48,088 bases of DNA from Mesorhizobium sp. ORS 3359 (GCA_000824845.1 CCNC01000154.1:1-48088), one strand, 5' to 3'. Shown: positions 16,228-25,202, counted from the stretch's first letter. Numbers and translations: made by a program. Notes: generated from the sequence alone by a model not told the origin.

Positions 16228-17025
16228 ATGGCATTTTTTGCCAAGGGAAGGATTTTTGCGGCGGCCGTGGTGGCGACGCTGGCGCTGGCGGCGGGCGCCG
16301 AGGCGGCTCCGAGCTGTGGCAAGAACGGCGCCGGCTTTGACGCCTGGAAACAGGATTTTGCCGGCGAGGCCAGAGCCGAGGGTGTCGGCCAGAGGGGCCT
16401 GTCCGCGCTGGCGGGCGCCACCTACGCCACCAGGACGATCGCTGCCGACCGAGCGATCCATAAGGCGTTCAGCGGCTCGGTGGAAAGCTTCATGCAGCGG
16501 CGCGGCGCATCCGCGATCATCTCCCGAGGCCGCGCGCTGAAGAAAGCAAACGCCGCGATGTTCGCCAATATCGAGCGTACCTATGGCGTGCCGCCGGGCG
16601 TGCTGCTCGCCATCTGGGGCATGGAAACCGGTTTCGGCGCCTCGATGGGCAACCAGAACACGGTTTCGGCGATCGTGACGCTCGCCTATGACTGCCGCCG
16701 CCCGGATTATTTCAGGCCGCATGCCATCGCCGCGCTGAAGCTTGTCGATCGCGGCGCGCTCAGCGCCTCCTCCGTCGGCGCCATGCATGGCGAGATCGGC
16801 CACACCCAGTTCCTGCCCGGAAACGTGCTGAAATACGGCGTGGGCAGCGGCAATTTGCGCGACCGCAACACGGCGCTGGCGTCGACCGCCAACTTCCTCA
16901 AGGGCCATGGCTGGCGCGCCGGCGCGAGCTACGAGGCCAATATGGGCGCGATCGCCGGCTGGAACTCGGCAAGCGTCTATCAGCAGGCCATCGCCCGCAT
17001 CGCCGAGGCGATCGACGCGGACTGA
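16228..17025 (+). CDS. Lytic murein transglycosylase (MltB-like, SLT_2)
   Basis: Cleaves the MurNAc-GlcNAc bond of peptidoglycan with formation of anhydro-MurNAc. The 265-residue protein has a signal peptide ending near AAGAEA (about residue 28). The catalytic Glu is in LLAIWGMETGFGASMGN. Family motifs GEIGHTQFLPGNVLKYG and NTALASTANFLKGHGW follow. It is shorter than E. coli MltB and lacks a lipobox, so it is probably a soluble periplasmic enzyme. ATG 16228 has AGGAGAA upstream. Confidence 0.92.
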   Translation: MAFFAKGRIFAAAVVATLALAAGAEAAPSCGKNGAGFDAWKQDFAGEARAEGVGQRGLSALAGATYATRTIAADRAIHKAFSGSVESFMQRRGASAIISRGRALKKANAAMFANIERTYGVPPGVLLAIWGMETGFGASMGNQNTVSAIVTLAYDCRRPDYFRPHAIAALKLVDRGALSASSVGAMHGEIGHTQFLPGNVLKYGVGSGNLRDRNTALASTANFLKGHGWRAGASYEANMGAIAGWNSASVYQQAIARIAEAIDAD

Positions 17026-17043
17026 TGGAATATCTCCATTCCG

Positions 17044-17075
17044 ACGAAAAGCCCGGCCTGCGCCGGGCTTTTCGT
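17044..17075 (+). terminator. Intrinsic terminator
   Basis: ACGAAAAGCCCGGC pairs with GCCGGGCTTTTCGT (14 bp, loop CTGC), 18 nt after the transglycosylase stop. The stem has A- and T-runs on both sides, so it could work in both directions. Confidence 0.9.
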
Positions 17076-17136
17076 TACGAAGCAAGGGTCGCAACCCAAC
17101 CACCGAACGACCAGGTCCGATCTCGTCACCTAACTC

Positions 17137-17688
17137 TCAATCGTTCGCGTAGCCGCTCAATGGACACTTCCGGGAAACGGGAATCTGGAAGGTACCGGTA
17201 GTGCCGTTGCAGGTACGGAATTTGGAGTTCCGCGGCGCTGGAGCAGCCACCTTTGATTTACCCTCGATCACTGTCGGGACTCCGGCAGCTTGCGAGTAGC
17301 TGCCGCCTAAGGGGCATTTCTCGGAAGCGGAAACCTCGAAGGAGCCGGTGATAACATTTGAGCAGGTACGGAATCTAGAGTTCCGCGGCGCCGGCGTGGC
17401 CGCAGCCGCCGCCTTTGACTTGCCCTTGATGACCAACCAGATTTCGGTCGGTTGATCAAGCTGCACCCTGTTTATGTCGGAGTAGCCGATCCGGCCGCTG
17501 CGTATCCCTTCGGCAAGGCGCTGGCAGAATAGAGTCGGCATCCGCTCTTGCGAGACGCCCATGAAAGAGGCGATTTCGTGCTTGAACGTGATGCTCCATA
17601 AATGGACAGCGGAGATGCACCCGTCCAAATTAGCCTCAGACGCCTGCTTCATGCCTGCTTGCGAGGGCCCGCACGCCATCAAGGTCAA
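17137..17688 (-). CDS. Putative lipoprotein with two internal repeats; start disrupted by apparent frameshift
   Basis: I do not recognise the family. The 183-residue frame from TTG 17688 begins MTLMACGPSQA, a bare lipobox without the preceding signal. Two imperfect repeats of about 40 residues follow: GKSKAAAAATPAPRNSRFRTC with KCPLGGSY, and GKSKVAAPAPRNSKFRTC with KCPLSGY, each holding two cysteines. Upstream, a GTG at 17723 with a GGGGAG ribosome site reads VKSSISLL and then runs into a stop. Adding one G at CTGGCT would join it to give a perfect lipoprotein signal (VKSSISLLGSAALTLMAC). So the gene is either a recent frameshift mutant or carries a sequencing error. GC is lower than its neighbours. 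Confidence 0.7.
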   Translation of the reverse strand: MTLMACGPSQAGMKQASEANLDGCISAVHLWSITFKHEIASFMGVSQERMPTLFCQRLAEGIRSGRIGYSDINRVQLDQPTEIWLVIKGKSKAAAAATPAPRNSRFRTCSNVITGSFEVSASEKCPLGGSYSQAAGVPTVIEGKSKVAAPAPRNSKFRTCNGTTGTFQIPVSRKCPLSGYAND

Positions 17689-17836
17689 CGCCGCCGAGCC
17701 AGGAGAGAAATACTACTTTTCACTGTCAAAACTCCCCGCATCCCGTAGGCGAACTTAGTTAGAGCGGCGGAAAGGTCAAACGATAATTTCGCTGAAGCGG
17801 TCCGAACTTTTGTTACATTAGATAGGTGAAATAAAA

Positions 17837-17856
17837 ACCCGGCGTTTCCGCCGGGT
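17837..17856 (-). terminator. Intrinsic terminator of argG
   Basis: ACCCGGCG pairs with CGCCGGGT (8 bp). On the minus strand the stem is followed by TTTTTAT, 32 nt past the argG stop. Confidence 0.88.
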
Positions 17857-17887
17857 CGCTTGATCGCTGCCGTATCGGCAAAATATA

Positions 17888-19111
17888 TCAGTGCTTGCGG
17901 TTTCTTGCAGCCAGCGTCCGTAGCCGCAACCCGTTCAACCGGATAAAGCCCTCGGCGTCCTTCTGGTCATAGGCGCCGCGATCGTCTTCGAAGGTGACCA
18001 GCGCATCGGAATAAAGCGTCTTCTGCGACTTGCGGCCGGTGACGATGACATTGCCCTTGTAGAGCTTCAGCCGCACCGTGCCTTCGACGTCTTCCTGGCT
18101 CTTGTCGATCATCGCCTGCAGCATGACGCGCTCGGGCGAGAACCAGAAGCCATTGTAGATGAGCTCGGCATAGCGCGGCATGAACTCGTCCTTGAGGTGG
18201 GCAGCGCCCCGGTCGAGCGTGATCGATTCGATCGCCCGGTGGGCGGCGATCAGGATGGTGCCGCCGGGCGTCTCATAGACGCCGCGCGACTTCATGCCGA
18301 CGAAACGGTTCTCGACGAGGTCGAGGCGGCCGATGCCGTTGTCGCGGCCGAGGTCGTTCAGCGCCGCCAGCATGGTGGCCGGCGACAGCTTCTTGCCGTT
18401 GAGCGCGACCGGATCGCCCTTGAGGAATTCGATCTCGATCTCGGTGACGGCATCGGGCGCGTCCATCGGCGAGACGGTGCGCTGGTGGACGAATTCCGGC
18501 GGCTCGCTCCACGGGTCCTCCAGCACCTTGCCCTCGGAGGAGGAGTGCAAAAGGTTGGCGTCGACCGAGAAGGGGGCTTCGCCGCGCTTGTCCTTCGGCA
18601 CCGGGATCTGATGCTGTTCGGCGAAGTTCAGAAGGTCGGTGCGCGACTTGAACGACCATTCGCGCCAGGGCGCGATGACCTTGATGTCCGGGTTCAGCGC
18701 AAAAGCCGACAATTCGAAGCGGACCTGATCGTTGCCCTTGCCGGTGGCGCCATGGGCAATCGCGTCGGCGCCGGTCTCCTGGGCGATCTCGACCAGATGC
18801 TTGGTGATCAGCGGCCGGGCGATCGAGGTGCCGAGCAGATAGGTGCCCTCATAGACGGCGTTGGCGCGGAACATCGGGAAGACGAAGTCGGCGACGAACT
18901 CCTCGCGCACGTCGACGATGCGGATGTCCTTGATGCCCATCATCTCGGCCTTGCGGCGCGCCGGCTCCAGCTCGCCGCCCTGGCCGAGATCGGCGGTGAA
19001 GGTGACGACTTCGGCGCCGAGCTCGGTCTGCAGCCACTTCAGGATGATGGAGGTGTCGAGGCCACCGGAATAGGCGAGCACGACTTTCTTGACGTTTTTG
19101 AACTTGGACAT
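17888..19111 (-). CDS. argG: Argininosuccinate synthase
   Basis: Joins citrulline and aspartate with ATP to give argininosuccinate, the penultimate step of arginine synthesis. The 407-residue protein has the ATP PP-loop AYSGGLDTSI (13-22), AHGATGKGNDQVRFEL, KSRGVYETPGGTIL and ERVMLQAMIDKSQEDVEGTVRLKLYKG, all diagnostic. It is monocistronic, with its own terminator. The divergent neighbour is a LysE-type amino acid exporter. Confidence 0.98.
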   Translation of the reverse strand: MSKFKNVKKVVLAYSGGLDTSIILKWLQTELGAEVVTFTADLGQGGELEPARRKAEMMGIKDIRIVDVREEFVADFVFPMFRANAVYEGTYLLGTSIARPLITKHLVEIAQETGADAIAHGATGKGNDQVRFELSAFALNPDIKVIAPWREWSFKSRTDLLNFAEQHQIPVPKDKRGEAPFSVDANLLHSSSEGKVLEDPWSEPPEFVHQRTVSPMDAPDAVTEIEIEFLKGDPVALNGKKLSPATMLAALNDLGRDNGIGRLDLVENRFVGMKSRGVYETPGGTILIAAHRAIESITLDRGAAHLKDEFMPRYAELIYNGFWFSPERVMLQAMIDKSQEDVEGTVRLKLYKGNVIVTGRKSQKTLYSDALVTFEDDRGAYDQKDAEGFIRLNGLRLRTLAARNRKH

Positions 19112-19300
19112 TTTGGCGGTTCCGCGGGAAAAAGGTTCGGAGGCGAGGTATCACGGGGTTTCCAGGCGGCGCAAGAGATGAAGGCGCCGGGCTGTGGCAC
19201 AGGCTGGGCCAGATGTTTGCCAGGACAGACGCTGGCGCGGCAGAAAGCGCCGCGTTATAGGGCTGCGCTATCCACCCGAGGCGACCCCCCGAGGCGACCA

Positions 19301-19942
19301 ATGTCCTTCATTCCCGACACTTCGACGCTCATCCAGTTCGCCATTGCCACCATCATCCTGGCGATCACGCCGGGGCCGGACATGACGCTGTTCGTCTCGC
19401 GCACGCTGAGCCAGGGCCGTGCCACCGGCTTCGCCTCGATGGCTGGCGCGCTCACCGGCACGCTGATCCACACAACGCTGGTGGTGGTCGGCATCTCGGC
19501 GCTGATCGTGGCTTCGCCGATGGCCTTCTTCGTGCTCAAGATCTTCGGTGCCGGCTACCTAGTGTTCCTGGCCTGGCAGGCGGTGACGAAGGGCTCGGCC
19601 TTCTCACCGGAGAAGCGGACGGGACCGCAGGTTTCGCTGTTCCGCAGCTGGGCGGCCGGGCTCGGCGTCAACCTGCTCAACCCGAAGATCATCCTGTTCT
19701 TCATGACCTTCCTGCCGCAATTCGTCTCCGCGCATGAGCCGAACGCGTCCGGAAAACTGTTCTTCCTCGGCGTGATGTTCATCGCGCTGTCGATCCCGGT
19801 GACGGCGCCGATGGTGCTGGCGGCGGAAAAGTTCTCGGCGGCGATGAAGGCCAGCCCGCGCGTCACGCGGGTGGTCGACTATCTGTTCGGCTGCGTGTTC
19901 TCGGCCTTCGCGCTCAAGATCCTGACCGCGCAGGCGAAGTAG
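19301..19942 (+). CDS. LysE/RhtB-family amino acid exporter
   Basis: A 213-residue inner-membrane exporter of the LysE superfamily, which exports lysine, arginine, homoserine or threonine. The signature ITPGPDMTLFVSRTLSQGRATGFASMAGALTG is at residues 22-55, and GLGVNLLNPKIILFFMTFLPQF in the middle is equally typical. There are six hydrophobic segments. The substrate is not determinable; the divergent argG makes arginine or a related amino acid an attractive guess only. ATG 19301 is chosen because the family N-terminus begins here; the frame stays open far upstream as antisense to argG. Confidence 0.92.
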   Translation: MSFIPDTSTLIQFAIATIILAITPGPDMTLFVSRTLSQGRATGFASMAGALTGTLIHTTLVVVGISALIVASPMAFFVLKIFGAGYLVFLAWQAVTKGSAFSPEKRTGPQVSLFRSWAAGLGVNLLNPKIILFFMTFLPQFVSAHEPNASGKLFFLGVMFIALSIPVTAPMVLAAEKFSAAMKASPRVTRVVDYLFGCVFSAFALKILTAQAK

Positions 19943-19976
19943 CTGTCGCTCGGCGCTTGCGGCAATCGGCAAGGGT

Positions 19977-21221
19977 TCAGCGATATAGCTTCACCGCATG
20001 CCTTGCGAGAGCGATCGTGGCCGCGGCGGCGATGAGCGCGCAGACGCCCGGCCATCCCCAAGGGCCGTAGATCTTGACGCCGATCCACGAGCCGGCGCTG
20101 CCGCCGAGGAAAACTGAGGTCATATAGGCCGTGTTGAGCCTGCTGCGGGCGTCGGGCCGGATCGCGAAGACACGCGCCTGGTTGGCGGTTTGACCACTCT
20201 GCACGGCGATATCGAGAAGCAGCATACCCGCCGTGAGCGCCAGCAGGCCTGTTGCTCCGCCAAGCCCGCCGCCGAGCAGGACGACCGCCGCCGCGATGCC
20301 GGTGACAAAGGCGAGCGGGCTGACGACGTCTGGACCCTTGCGGTCGATCAGCCGGCCGACGATCGGCGTGCAGAACACGCTGGCGGCGCCGACCAGCGCG
20401 ATCAGCCCGACCGCCTGGCCGCCGAGATGGTACAGTGGTCCGCCAAGCAGCAAGGCCAGGCTTGTCCAGGCGGCGGTAAAGCCGCCGAACATCAGCGCCT
20501 GGTAAAGGCAGGAGCGGCGGAGCTCCTGCTCGTCGCGAAAGAGGATGAAGGCTGCCGCGACCAGCGAAGGATAGCGCTGCGAAGATGTCGGCGCCGTCCT
20601 GGGCAGCACCAGGCCAAGCAGGACGGCGAAGGCGAACAGCGCCGCCGCGGCGACCAGGTACGGTCCGCGCCAGCCGAGATGCTCGCCGAGAAAGCCGCCG
20701 AAGGTGCGGGCCAAAAGAATGCCGGCCAGCAATCCGCTGAGCAGCGTGCCGGTGACCGCACCGCGCCGCTCCGGCGGCATCAGTCCGGCCGCCATCGGCA
20801 GCAGGATCTGCGGCACCACGGTGGTGATGCCCGTCGCCATGCTTGCGACGGCCAGCACCGGCAGCGTCGGCGCCTGGCTGGCGATCAGAAGTGCTGCGGC
20901 CGTCAGCGTCAACAAGGTCGCGACAAGCGGACGATGCGGCAGCCGGTCGCCCAGAGGCACCAGCAGCAGAAGGCCAAGCGCGTAGCCAAGTTGGGCGGTG
21001 GTGACGACCAGAGCCGCCGTGTCGGCGGAAACGCCGAGATCGGACGCAATCAGCAGCGTTATCGCCTGCGGGAAGTAAATGGTGGCAACGCTTACGCCGC
21101 AGGCAATGGAGAGGATGAACAGCAGGCCGGCACCGAGGCCGGAAGCAGTGCGCTCGGCCGGTTGATCGAGCTGTTCGGCCACGGCAGCGGCCGAGCCTCC
21201 ATTCATTTCGCCTTCCGCCAT
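19977..21221 (-). CDS. Major facilitator superfamily transporter
   Basis: A 414-residue MFS protein with 12 hydrophobic segments. It has the MFS loop motif LVPLGDRLPHRPLVATLLTLTA between helices 2 and 3 and the helix 4-5 region MATGITTVVPQILLPMAAGLMPPERRGAVTGTLLSGLLAGILLARTFGG. It resembles the YbcL/YdhP-like drug-proton antiporter group. No substrate can be named. Starts at ATG 21221 or 21206 are both plausible; the region upstream to 21320 is hydrophilic and unlikely. Confidence 0.85.
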   Translation of the reverse strand: MAEGEMNGGSAAAVAEQLDQPAERTASGLGAGLLFILSIACGVSVATIYFPQAITLLIASDLGVSADTAALVVTTAQLGYALGLLLLVPLGDRLPHRPLVATLLTLTAAALLIASQAPTLPVLAVASMATGITTVVPQILLPMAAGLMPPERRGAVTGTLLSGLLAGILLARTFGGFLGEHLGWRGPYLVAAAALFAFAVLLGLVLPRTAPTSSQRYPSLVAAAFILFRDEQELRRSCLYQALMFGGFTAAWTSLALLLGGPLYHLGGQAVGLIALVGAASVFCTPIVGRLIDRKGPDVVSPLAFVTGIAAAVVLLGGGLGGATGLLALTAGMLLLDIAVQSGQTANQARVFAIRPDARSRLNTAYMTSVFLGGSAGSWIGVKIYGPWGWPGVCALIAAAATIALARHAVKLYR

Positions 21222-21336
21222 GGCCCTGCTCCTGTCGGTATGGTTTTGGGCCGAAGCCGATCCGGCCAGCCTGTTCAGGTGGCTGGGTTTTGCCACGATC
21301 CGCTGCTGAAAACTTCGCAACTTTTCGGCATCGCGC

Positions 21337-21804
21337 TCAAGATTCAGGATCGAGCAACGGCTCGCGGCGCCAGCTTCCGGCCCAGCGGCCGGCGGAGAGC
21401 CAATAGAAGATGCCGCCGACCATGCCGCTGCCGATCACGGCCAAGCGGACATTGGTCGCGGTGACATCGAAATTGGCATCGCCCAGATTATGCACGAAGC
21501 CGAGGAAGACGATGGCGACGACCGCGCCGCCCAGCGCGTAGAACAGCCAGTCGCGCCGGCCAAGCACCTCGGCCGCCAGGATCACGACGGCCGCCGGCAT
21601 GAAGGCGAAATAGGCGACGAACAGTGCCACGAACGGCACCGAAAAATAGAGCGCCGGCGCGATCGTCGGGTGCCCTGGCTCCAGCCCATAGCCGAAATAG
21701 CCGAGGAAAAGCGCGTTGAGAAAGGCACTCGCCGCCAGCGAGCCGACAATATAGCCAATCAGGATGACGGCGAAGCGGACGAGATAGGCGATGATGCGCC
21801 TCAT
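21337..21804 (-). CDS. Uncharacterised four-helix membrane protein
   Basis: A 155-residue protein of unknown family. It starts MRRIIAYLVRFAVILIGYIVGSLAASAF and has about four hydrophobic helices (8-30, 52-75, 83-103, 120-140), ending in a hydrophilic tail. Its start overlaps the previous gene by 4 nt (ATGA), so it is translationally coupled to it and belongs to the rlmN operon. Confidence 0.75.
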   Translation of the reverse strand: MRRIIAYLVRFAVILIGYIVGSLAASAFLNALFLGYFGYGLEPGHPTIAPALYFSVPFVALFVAYFAFMPAAVVILAAEVLGRRDWLFYALGGAVVAIVFLGFVHNLGDANFDVTATNVRLAVIGSGMVGGIFYWLSAGRWAGSWRREPLLDPES

Positions 21805-22283
21805 GCCCAAAACCACTGTCTGTTGCTCGGCAGAGATCGTCTGACCAATGCCCAGTAAGCAAAGCCACCAGCGAAACCACCTGGGCCACAGGGCAACAAT
21901 ATTTTTAAGGGCATTCCCAACAGGGGTATCCGCGGCGGGAGGGGGTCGAGCATCTGAAGTCCGAGATCGAAGATCGCCAGGGCAAGGATGGCGTCGAGGA
22001 CGCCGGCGCATGCGTATGGCAGCCAGCCAACCCAGCCAGTTCGGCGCGCGACGAACAGCGTCAAAAGAAAACCGGGTAGCGCGGTCGGTAATGTGATCGC
22101 CAACCCTACCGAGTAAATGTCGACCAGCTGGCGACTGTTGGCATAGATCGATCCCCATGCACCATAATCAGGCAGGGCGCTGGGTGCCAGCATGGCAAAC
22201 ACAGTGATGGCGGCCGCGATCAAAACGGCGGCGAGATAGCCCATACAGGCGAGAGCGATGCGACCCCAGGGGAGATCGCTCAC
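21801..22283 (-). CDS. Uncharacterised membrane protein coupled to rlmN
   Basis: A 160-residue protein of unknown family with helices at about 8-30, 48-72, 80-100 and 125-150 (ALACMGYLAAVLIAAAITVFAML; VGLAITLPTALPGFLLTLFVA; YACAGVLDAILALAIFDLGL). The GTG start at 22283 overlaps the rlmN stop (GTGA), and its own stop overlaps the next start (ATGA). The three genes thus form a tight operon, although no functional link to rRNA methylation is known to me. Confidence 0.72.
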   Translation of the reverse strand: MSDLPWGRIALACMGYLAAVLIAAAITVFAMLAPSALPDYGAWGSIYANSRQLVDIYSVGLAITLPTALPGFLLTLFVARRTGWVGWLPYACAGVLDAILALAIFDLGLQMLDPLPPRIPLLGMPLKILLPCGPGGFAGGFAYWALVRRSLPSNRQWFWA

Positions 22284-23512
22284 GCGTCGCCGTGCCCCGC
22301 GATCATCATGGCCTCCAGCGCCAGGCGGTCCACTTTGCGCATGCGCTCGGATTCCGACTTCAGCTGGCCGCAGGCGGCGAGGATGTCGCGGCCGCGCGGC
22401 GTGCGGATCGGCGAGGCGTAGCCGGCATTGTTTATGTAGTCCGCAAACTTTTCGATCGTCTCCCAGTCGGAGCACTGGTAGTTGGTGCCGGGCCAAGGGT
22501 TGAAAGGGATCAGATTGATCTTGGCCGGAATGCCCTTCAAGAGCTTCACCAGCGCCTTGGCGTCATCGAGGGAATCGTTGACGTCCTTCAGCATCACATA
22601 TTCGAAGGTGATGCGCCTGGCATTGGAGAGGCCGGGATAGGCCTTGCAGGCGGCGATCAGCTCCTTCAGCGGGAATTTCTTGTTGATCGGCACCAGAAGG
22701 TCGCGCAGGTCGTCATTGGTGGCATGCAGCGAAATCGCCAGCATCACGCCGATCTCCTCGCCGGTGCGGGCGATCTCCGGCACGACGCCGGAGGTCGACA
22801 GCGTGATGCGGCGCTTCGACAGGGAAAGGCCGTCGCCGTCGGAGGCGATCAGCAGCGCCTTCTTCACCGCCTCGAAATTGTAGAGCGGCTCGCCCATGCC
22901 CATCATGACGATGTTGGACACCTTGCGGCCCTCGGCCGGCACGATGGCGCCGTCCGGCGTGTCGCGGTCGGGGAAGTCGCCGAGCCGGTCGCGCGCGGTG
23001 AGCAGCTGCGCCAGAATCTCCTCCGTCGTCAGGTTGCGCACCAGCTTCTGCGTGCCGGTGTGGCAGAAGGAGCAGGTCAGCGTGCAGCCGACCTGCGAAG
23101 AGATGCAGAGTGTGCCGCGGCCTTCCTCAGGGATATAGACCGTCTCGATTTCGACCGGGCGGCCGGCGCCGCGCGGCGGAAAGCGGAACAGCCATTTGCG
23201 CGTGCCGTCGGAAGAAATCTGCTCCTCGACGATCTCGGGCCGCGCGACGGTGAAATGCTGGTCGAGCGCGGCGCGCAATTCCTTGGAGATGTTGAACATA
23301 TGGGCGAAGTCGGAGACGCCGCGCACATACATCCAGTGCCAGAGCTGCTGGGCACGCATCTTGGCCTGGCGCTCGGGCACGATGCCGGCACTGATGAGCG
23401 CCTCACCGAGCTCGGCGCGGGTCAGGCCGATCAGCGACGGCTTCTCGGTGGGTGTTGCGCGGCGCAAGGCGTCACGGGCGCCTTCGGCGGTAAGGTCAAG
23501 CGAAACGGTCAT
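22280..23512 (-). CDS. rlmN: 23S rRNA (adenine2503-C2)-methyltransferase
   Basis: A radical-SAM enzyme that methylates C2 of A2503 in 23S rRNA and A37 in some tRNAs. In the 410-residue protein the [4Fe-4S] cysteines are C143, C147 and C150 (CTLTCSFC). Other family parts are RAQQLWHWMYVRG, GMGEPLYNFEAV, LAISLHATNDDLRD, INLIPFNPWPGTNYQCSD (with the methyl-accepting Cys pattern at the C-terminus, AACGQL). ATG 23512 starts MTVSLDLTAEG; the frame beyond it enters a mosaic repeat. Confidence 0.97.
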   Translation of the reverse strand: MTVSLDLTAEGARDALRRATPTEKPSLIGLTRAELGEALISAGIVPERQAKMRAQQLWHWMYVRGVSDFAHMFNISKELRAALDQHFTVARPEIVEEQISSDGTRKWLFRFPPRGAGRPVEIETVYIPEEGRGTLCISSQVGCTLTCSFCHTGTQKLVRNLTTEEILAQLLTARDRLGDFPDRDTPDGAIVPAEGRKVSNIVMMGMGEPLYNFEAVKKALLIASDGDGLSLSKRRITLSTSGVVPEIARTGEEIGVMLAISLHATNDDLRDLLVPINKKFPLKELIAACKAYPGLSNARRITFEYVMLKDVNDSLDDAKALVKLLKGIPAKINLIPFNPWPGTNYQCSDWETIEKFADYINNAGYASPIRTPRGRDILAACGQLKSESERMRKVDRLALEAMMIAGHGDA

Positions 23513-23609
23513 GGGCGCCAATATAAGCGATTTGCGGCCGATTTCAGCACCGGCCGGACAGGAAGCGCGGCGCATAGCACAGGTTGACGGCGGAGTCATG
23601 CGCGCGACT

Positions 23610-23757
23610 CCCCCTTCCCCCTTGTGGGGGAAGGTGGATCGGCGCGCTAGCGCCGAGACGGATGAGGGGTGTTCCAGGGAAAGCCAACGTCTCACTCCGC
23701 TGGAGCACCCCTTATCCGTCGCCTTCGGCGACACCTTCTCCACAAGGGGAGAAGGGA
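23610..23757. repeat. Rhizobial intergenic mosaic element (RIME1-like), copy C
   Basis: CCCCCTTCCCCCTTGTGGGG opens the element; GGATCGGCGCG, GACGGATGAGGGGTG and the inverted half CACCCCTTATCCG, GCCTTCGGC, ACCTTCTCCACAAGGGGAG complete it. It fills the gap between the rlmN promoter region and the 3' end of the DHA2 transporter gene. Confidence 0.85.
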
Positions 23758-23771
23758 GAGACGGCGGCGCC

Positions 23772-25202
23772 CTACTCTTGAACTTCCGCCTTGCGGCGAT
23801 GGCCGCTGACCTGCTGGCCGTCTTCCGGATGAAGGAAGAAGAACCCCGGGATGGAGAGCAGCGGGATCACCGCCGTCAGCAGGAAAGCCCAATGGAACTG
23901 GTCCGCCGTCGGCGCGTGCACCTCACCGGAGACGAGGCCGAGCACCATGGCGGCGATCGAGACGCCGAGGGAAACGCTGAGCTGCTGCAGCACGCCGCCC
24001 AGGCTGGTGGCGCGGCTTAGCTTCTCGCCCGGCAAGTCCGCATAGGACAGCGTGTTGGACGACATGAACTGCGCCGAGCGGACGATGCCGAAGAAAAAGA
24101 CATAGAGGCCGATCGCCCAATGCGGGGTATCGGCGTCGAGCAGGGCAAAGCCCGCCACGGCAGCCGAGCCGACCACGGCGCTGCCGCTCAGCACGGCCTT
24201 GAAGCCGAAGCGCCGCAGGAAGAACGACAAGAGCGGCCGCATCAGCAACGCGCCGAAACTGCCGACGAAGGTCAGCGAGCCCGACGTGACCGGGCTCATG
24301 CCGAAGCCGACCTGCAGCATCAGCGGCAACAAGAAGGGCGCGCCGTTGAGGCCGATGCGGCAGAGCCCGCCGGCCAGCGTGCCGACCCAGAAGGAGCGGA
24401 AGCGGAACAGCGTGAGATCGACCGCGGGCGCCGCGACGCGGCGCGCATAGCGGCCGAAGGCGAAGAGCAGCAGGACCGAGGCCGCCAGCACCAGCACGGT
24501 CGCGAGCGGCGAAATGATCGGCCTGCCGATATTCTCCAGGCCGAATTGCAGGAGTGCCGCGCCGGCCCCCACCATGAGAAAGCCGGCGAAATCGAAAGGC
24601 TGCGCTTCCTCGCCGTGGAAATCGTCGACGAAGCGCAAGGCGGCGAGAATGCCGATGAGGCCGAACGGCACGTTGACATAGAAGATCCAGCGCCAGGAGG
24701 CATAGGTGGTCAAGAGGCCGCCGAGCAGCGGTCCGATGACGGGACCGACGATCGCCGGCAAAGTCATGTAGGTCATGGCGGTGATCAGCCCACTGCGCGG
24801 AAAGGAGCGCAACAGGATCAGCCGACCGACCGGGGTCATCATCGCGCCGCCCAGTCCCTGCAGCGCGCGCATAGCGAGCAGCATGCCGACGCTGTCGGCC
24901 ACACCGCATAGGACCGAGCCGAGGGTGAAGATGAAGAGAGCCAGGGCGAAGATTTTCCGCGCGCCGAACCGGTCGGCGAACCAGCCGCTGACCGGGATGA
25001 ACACAGCCAAAGTCAGGATGTAGGTGGTGATGGCCAGATTGAGCCGGACCGGCGTTGTGTCGAGGCTTTGCGCGATGGCCGGAATGGCGGTGGTGAGGAT
25101 GGTGGAATCGAGCTGTTCCATCAGGAAGGCGATGGCGACGATGGCCGGGATGATCAGCTTGAGACGCGGGTCGCGCTCGGTCGCAAAGAGATGCTGTTCC
25201 AA
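23772..25202 (-). CDS. DHA2-family multidrug MFS transporter
   Basis: A proton-driven efflux transporter of the 14-helix DHA2 (EmrB/QacA-like) group, 476 residues. Diagnostic parts are FLMEQLDSTILTTAIPAIAQSL (helix 1, motif D1), SGWFADRFGARKIF (motif A) and MRALQGLGGAMMTPVGRLILLR (motif B/C region), then SWRWIFYVNVPFG. No membrane-fusion partner is next to it. The best start seems to be TTG 25202 (MEQHLFATERDPRLKLIIPAIV); an upstream ATG at 25304 adds an Arg-rich stretch. The start is uncertain. Confidence 0.87.
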   Translation of the reverse strand: MEQHLFATERDPRLKLIIPAIVAIAFLMEQLDSTILTTAIPAIAQSLDTTPVRLNLAITTYILTLAVFIPVSGWFADRFGARKIFALALFIFTLGSVLCGVADSVGMLLAMRALQGLGGAMMTPVGRLILLRSFPRSGLITAMTYMTLPAIVGPVIGPLLGGLLTTYASWRWIFYVNVPFGLIGILAALRFVDDFHGEEAQPFDFAGFLMVGAGAALLQFGLENIGRPIISPLATVLVLAASVLLLFAFGRYARRVAAPAVDLTLFRFRSFWVGTLAGGLCRIGLNGAPFLLPLMLQVGFGMSPVTSGSLTFVGSFGALLMRPLLSFFLRRFGFKAVLSGSAVVGSAAVAGFALLDADTPHWAIGLYVFFFGIVRSAQFMSSNTLSYADLPGEKLSRATSLGGVLQQLSVSLGVSIAAMVLGLVSGEVHAPTADQFHWAFLLTAVIPLLSIPGFFFLHPEDGQQVSGHRRKAEVQE

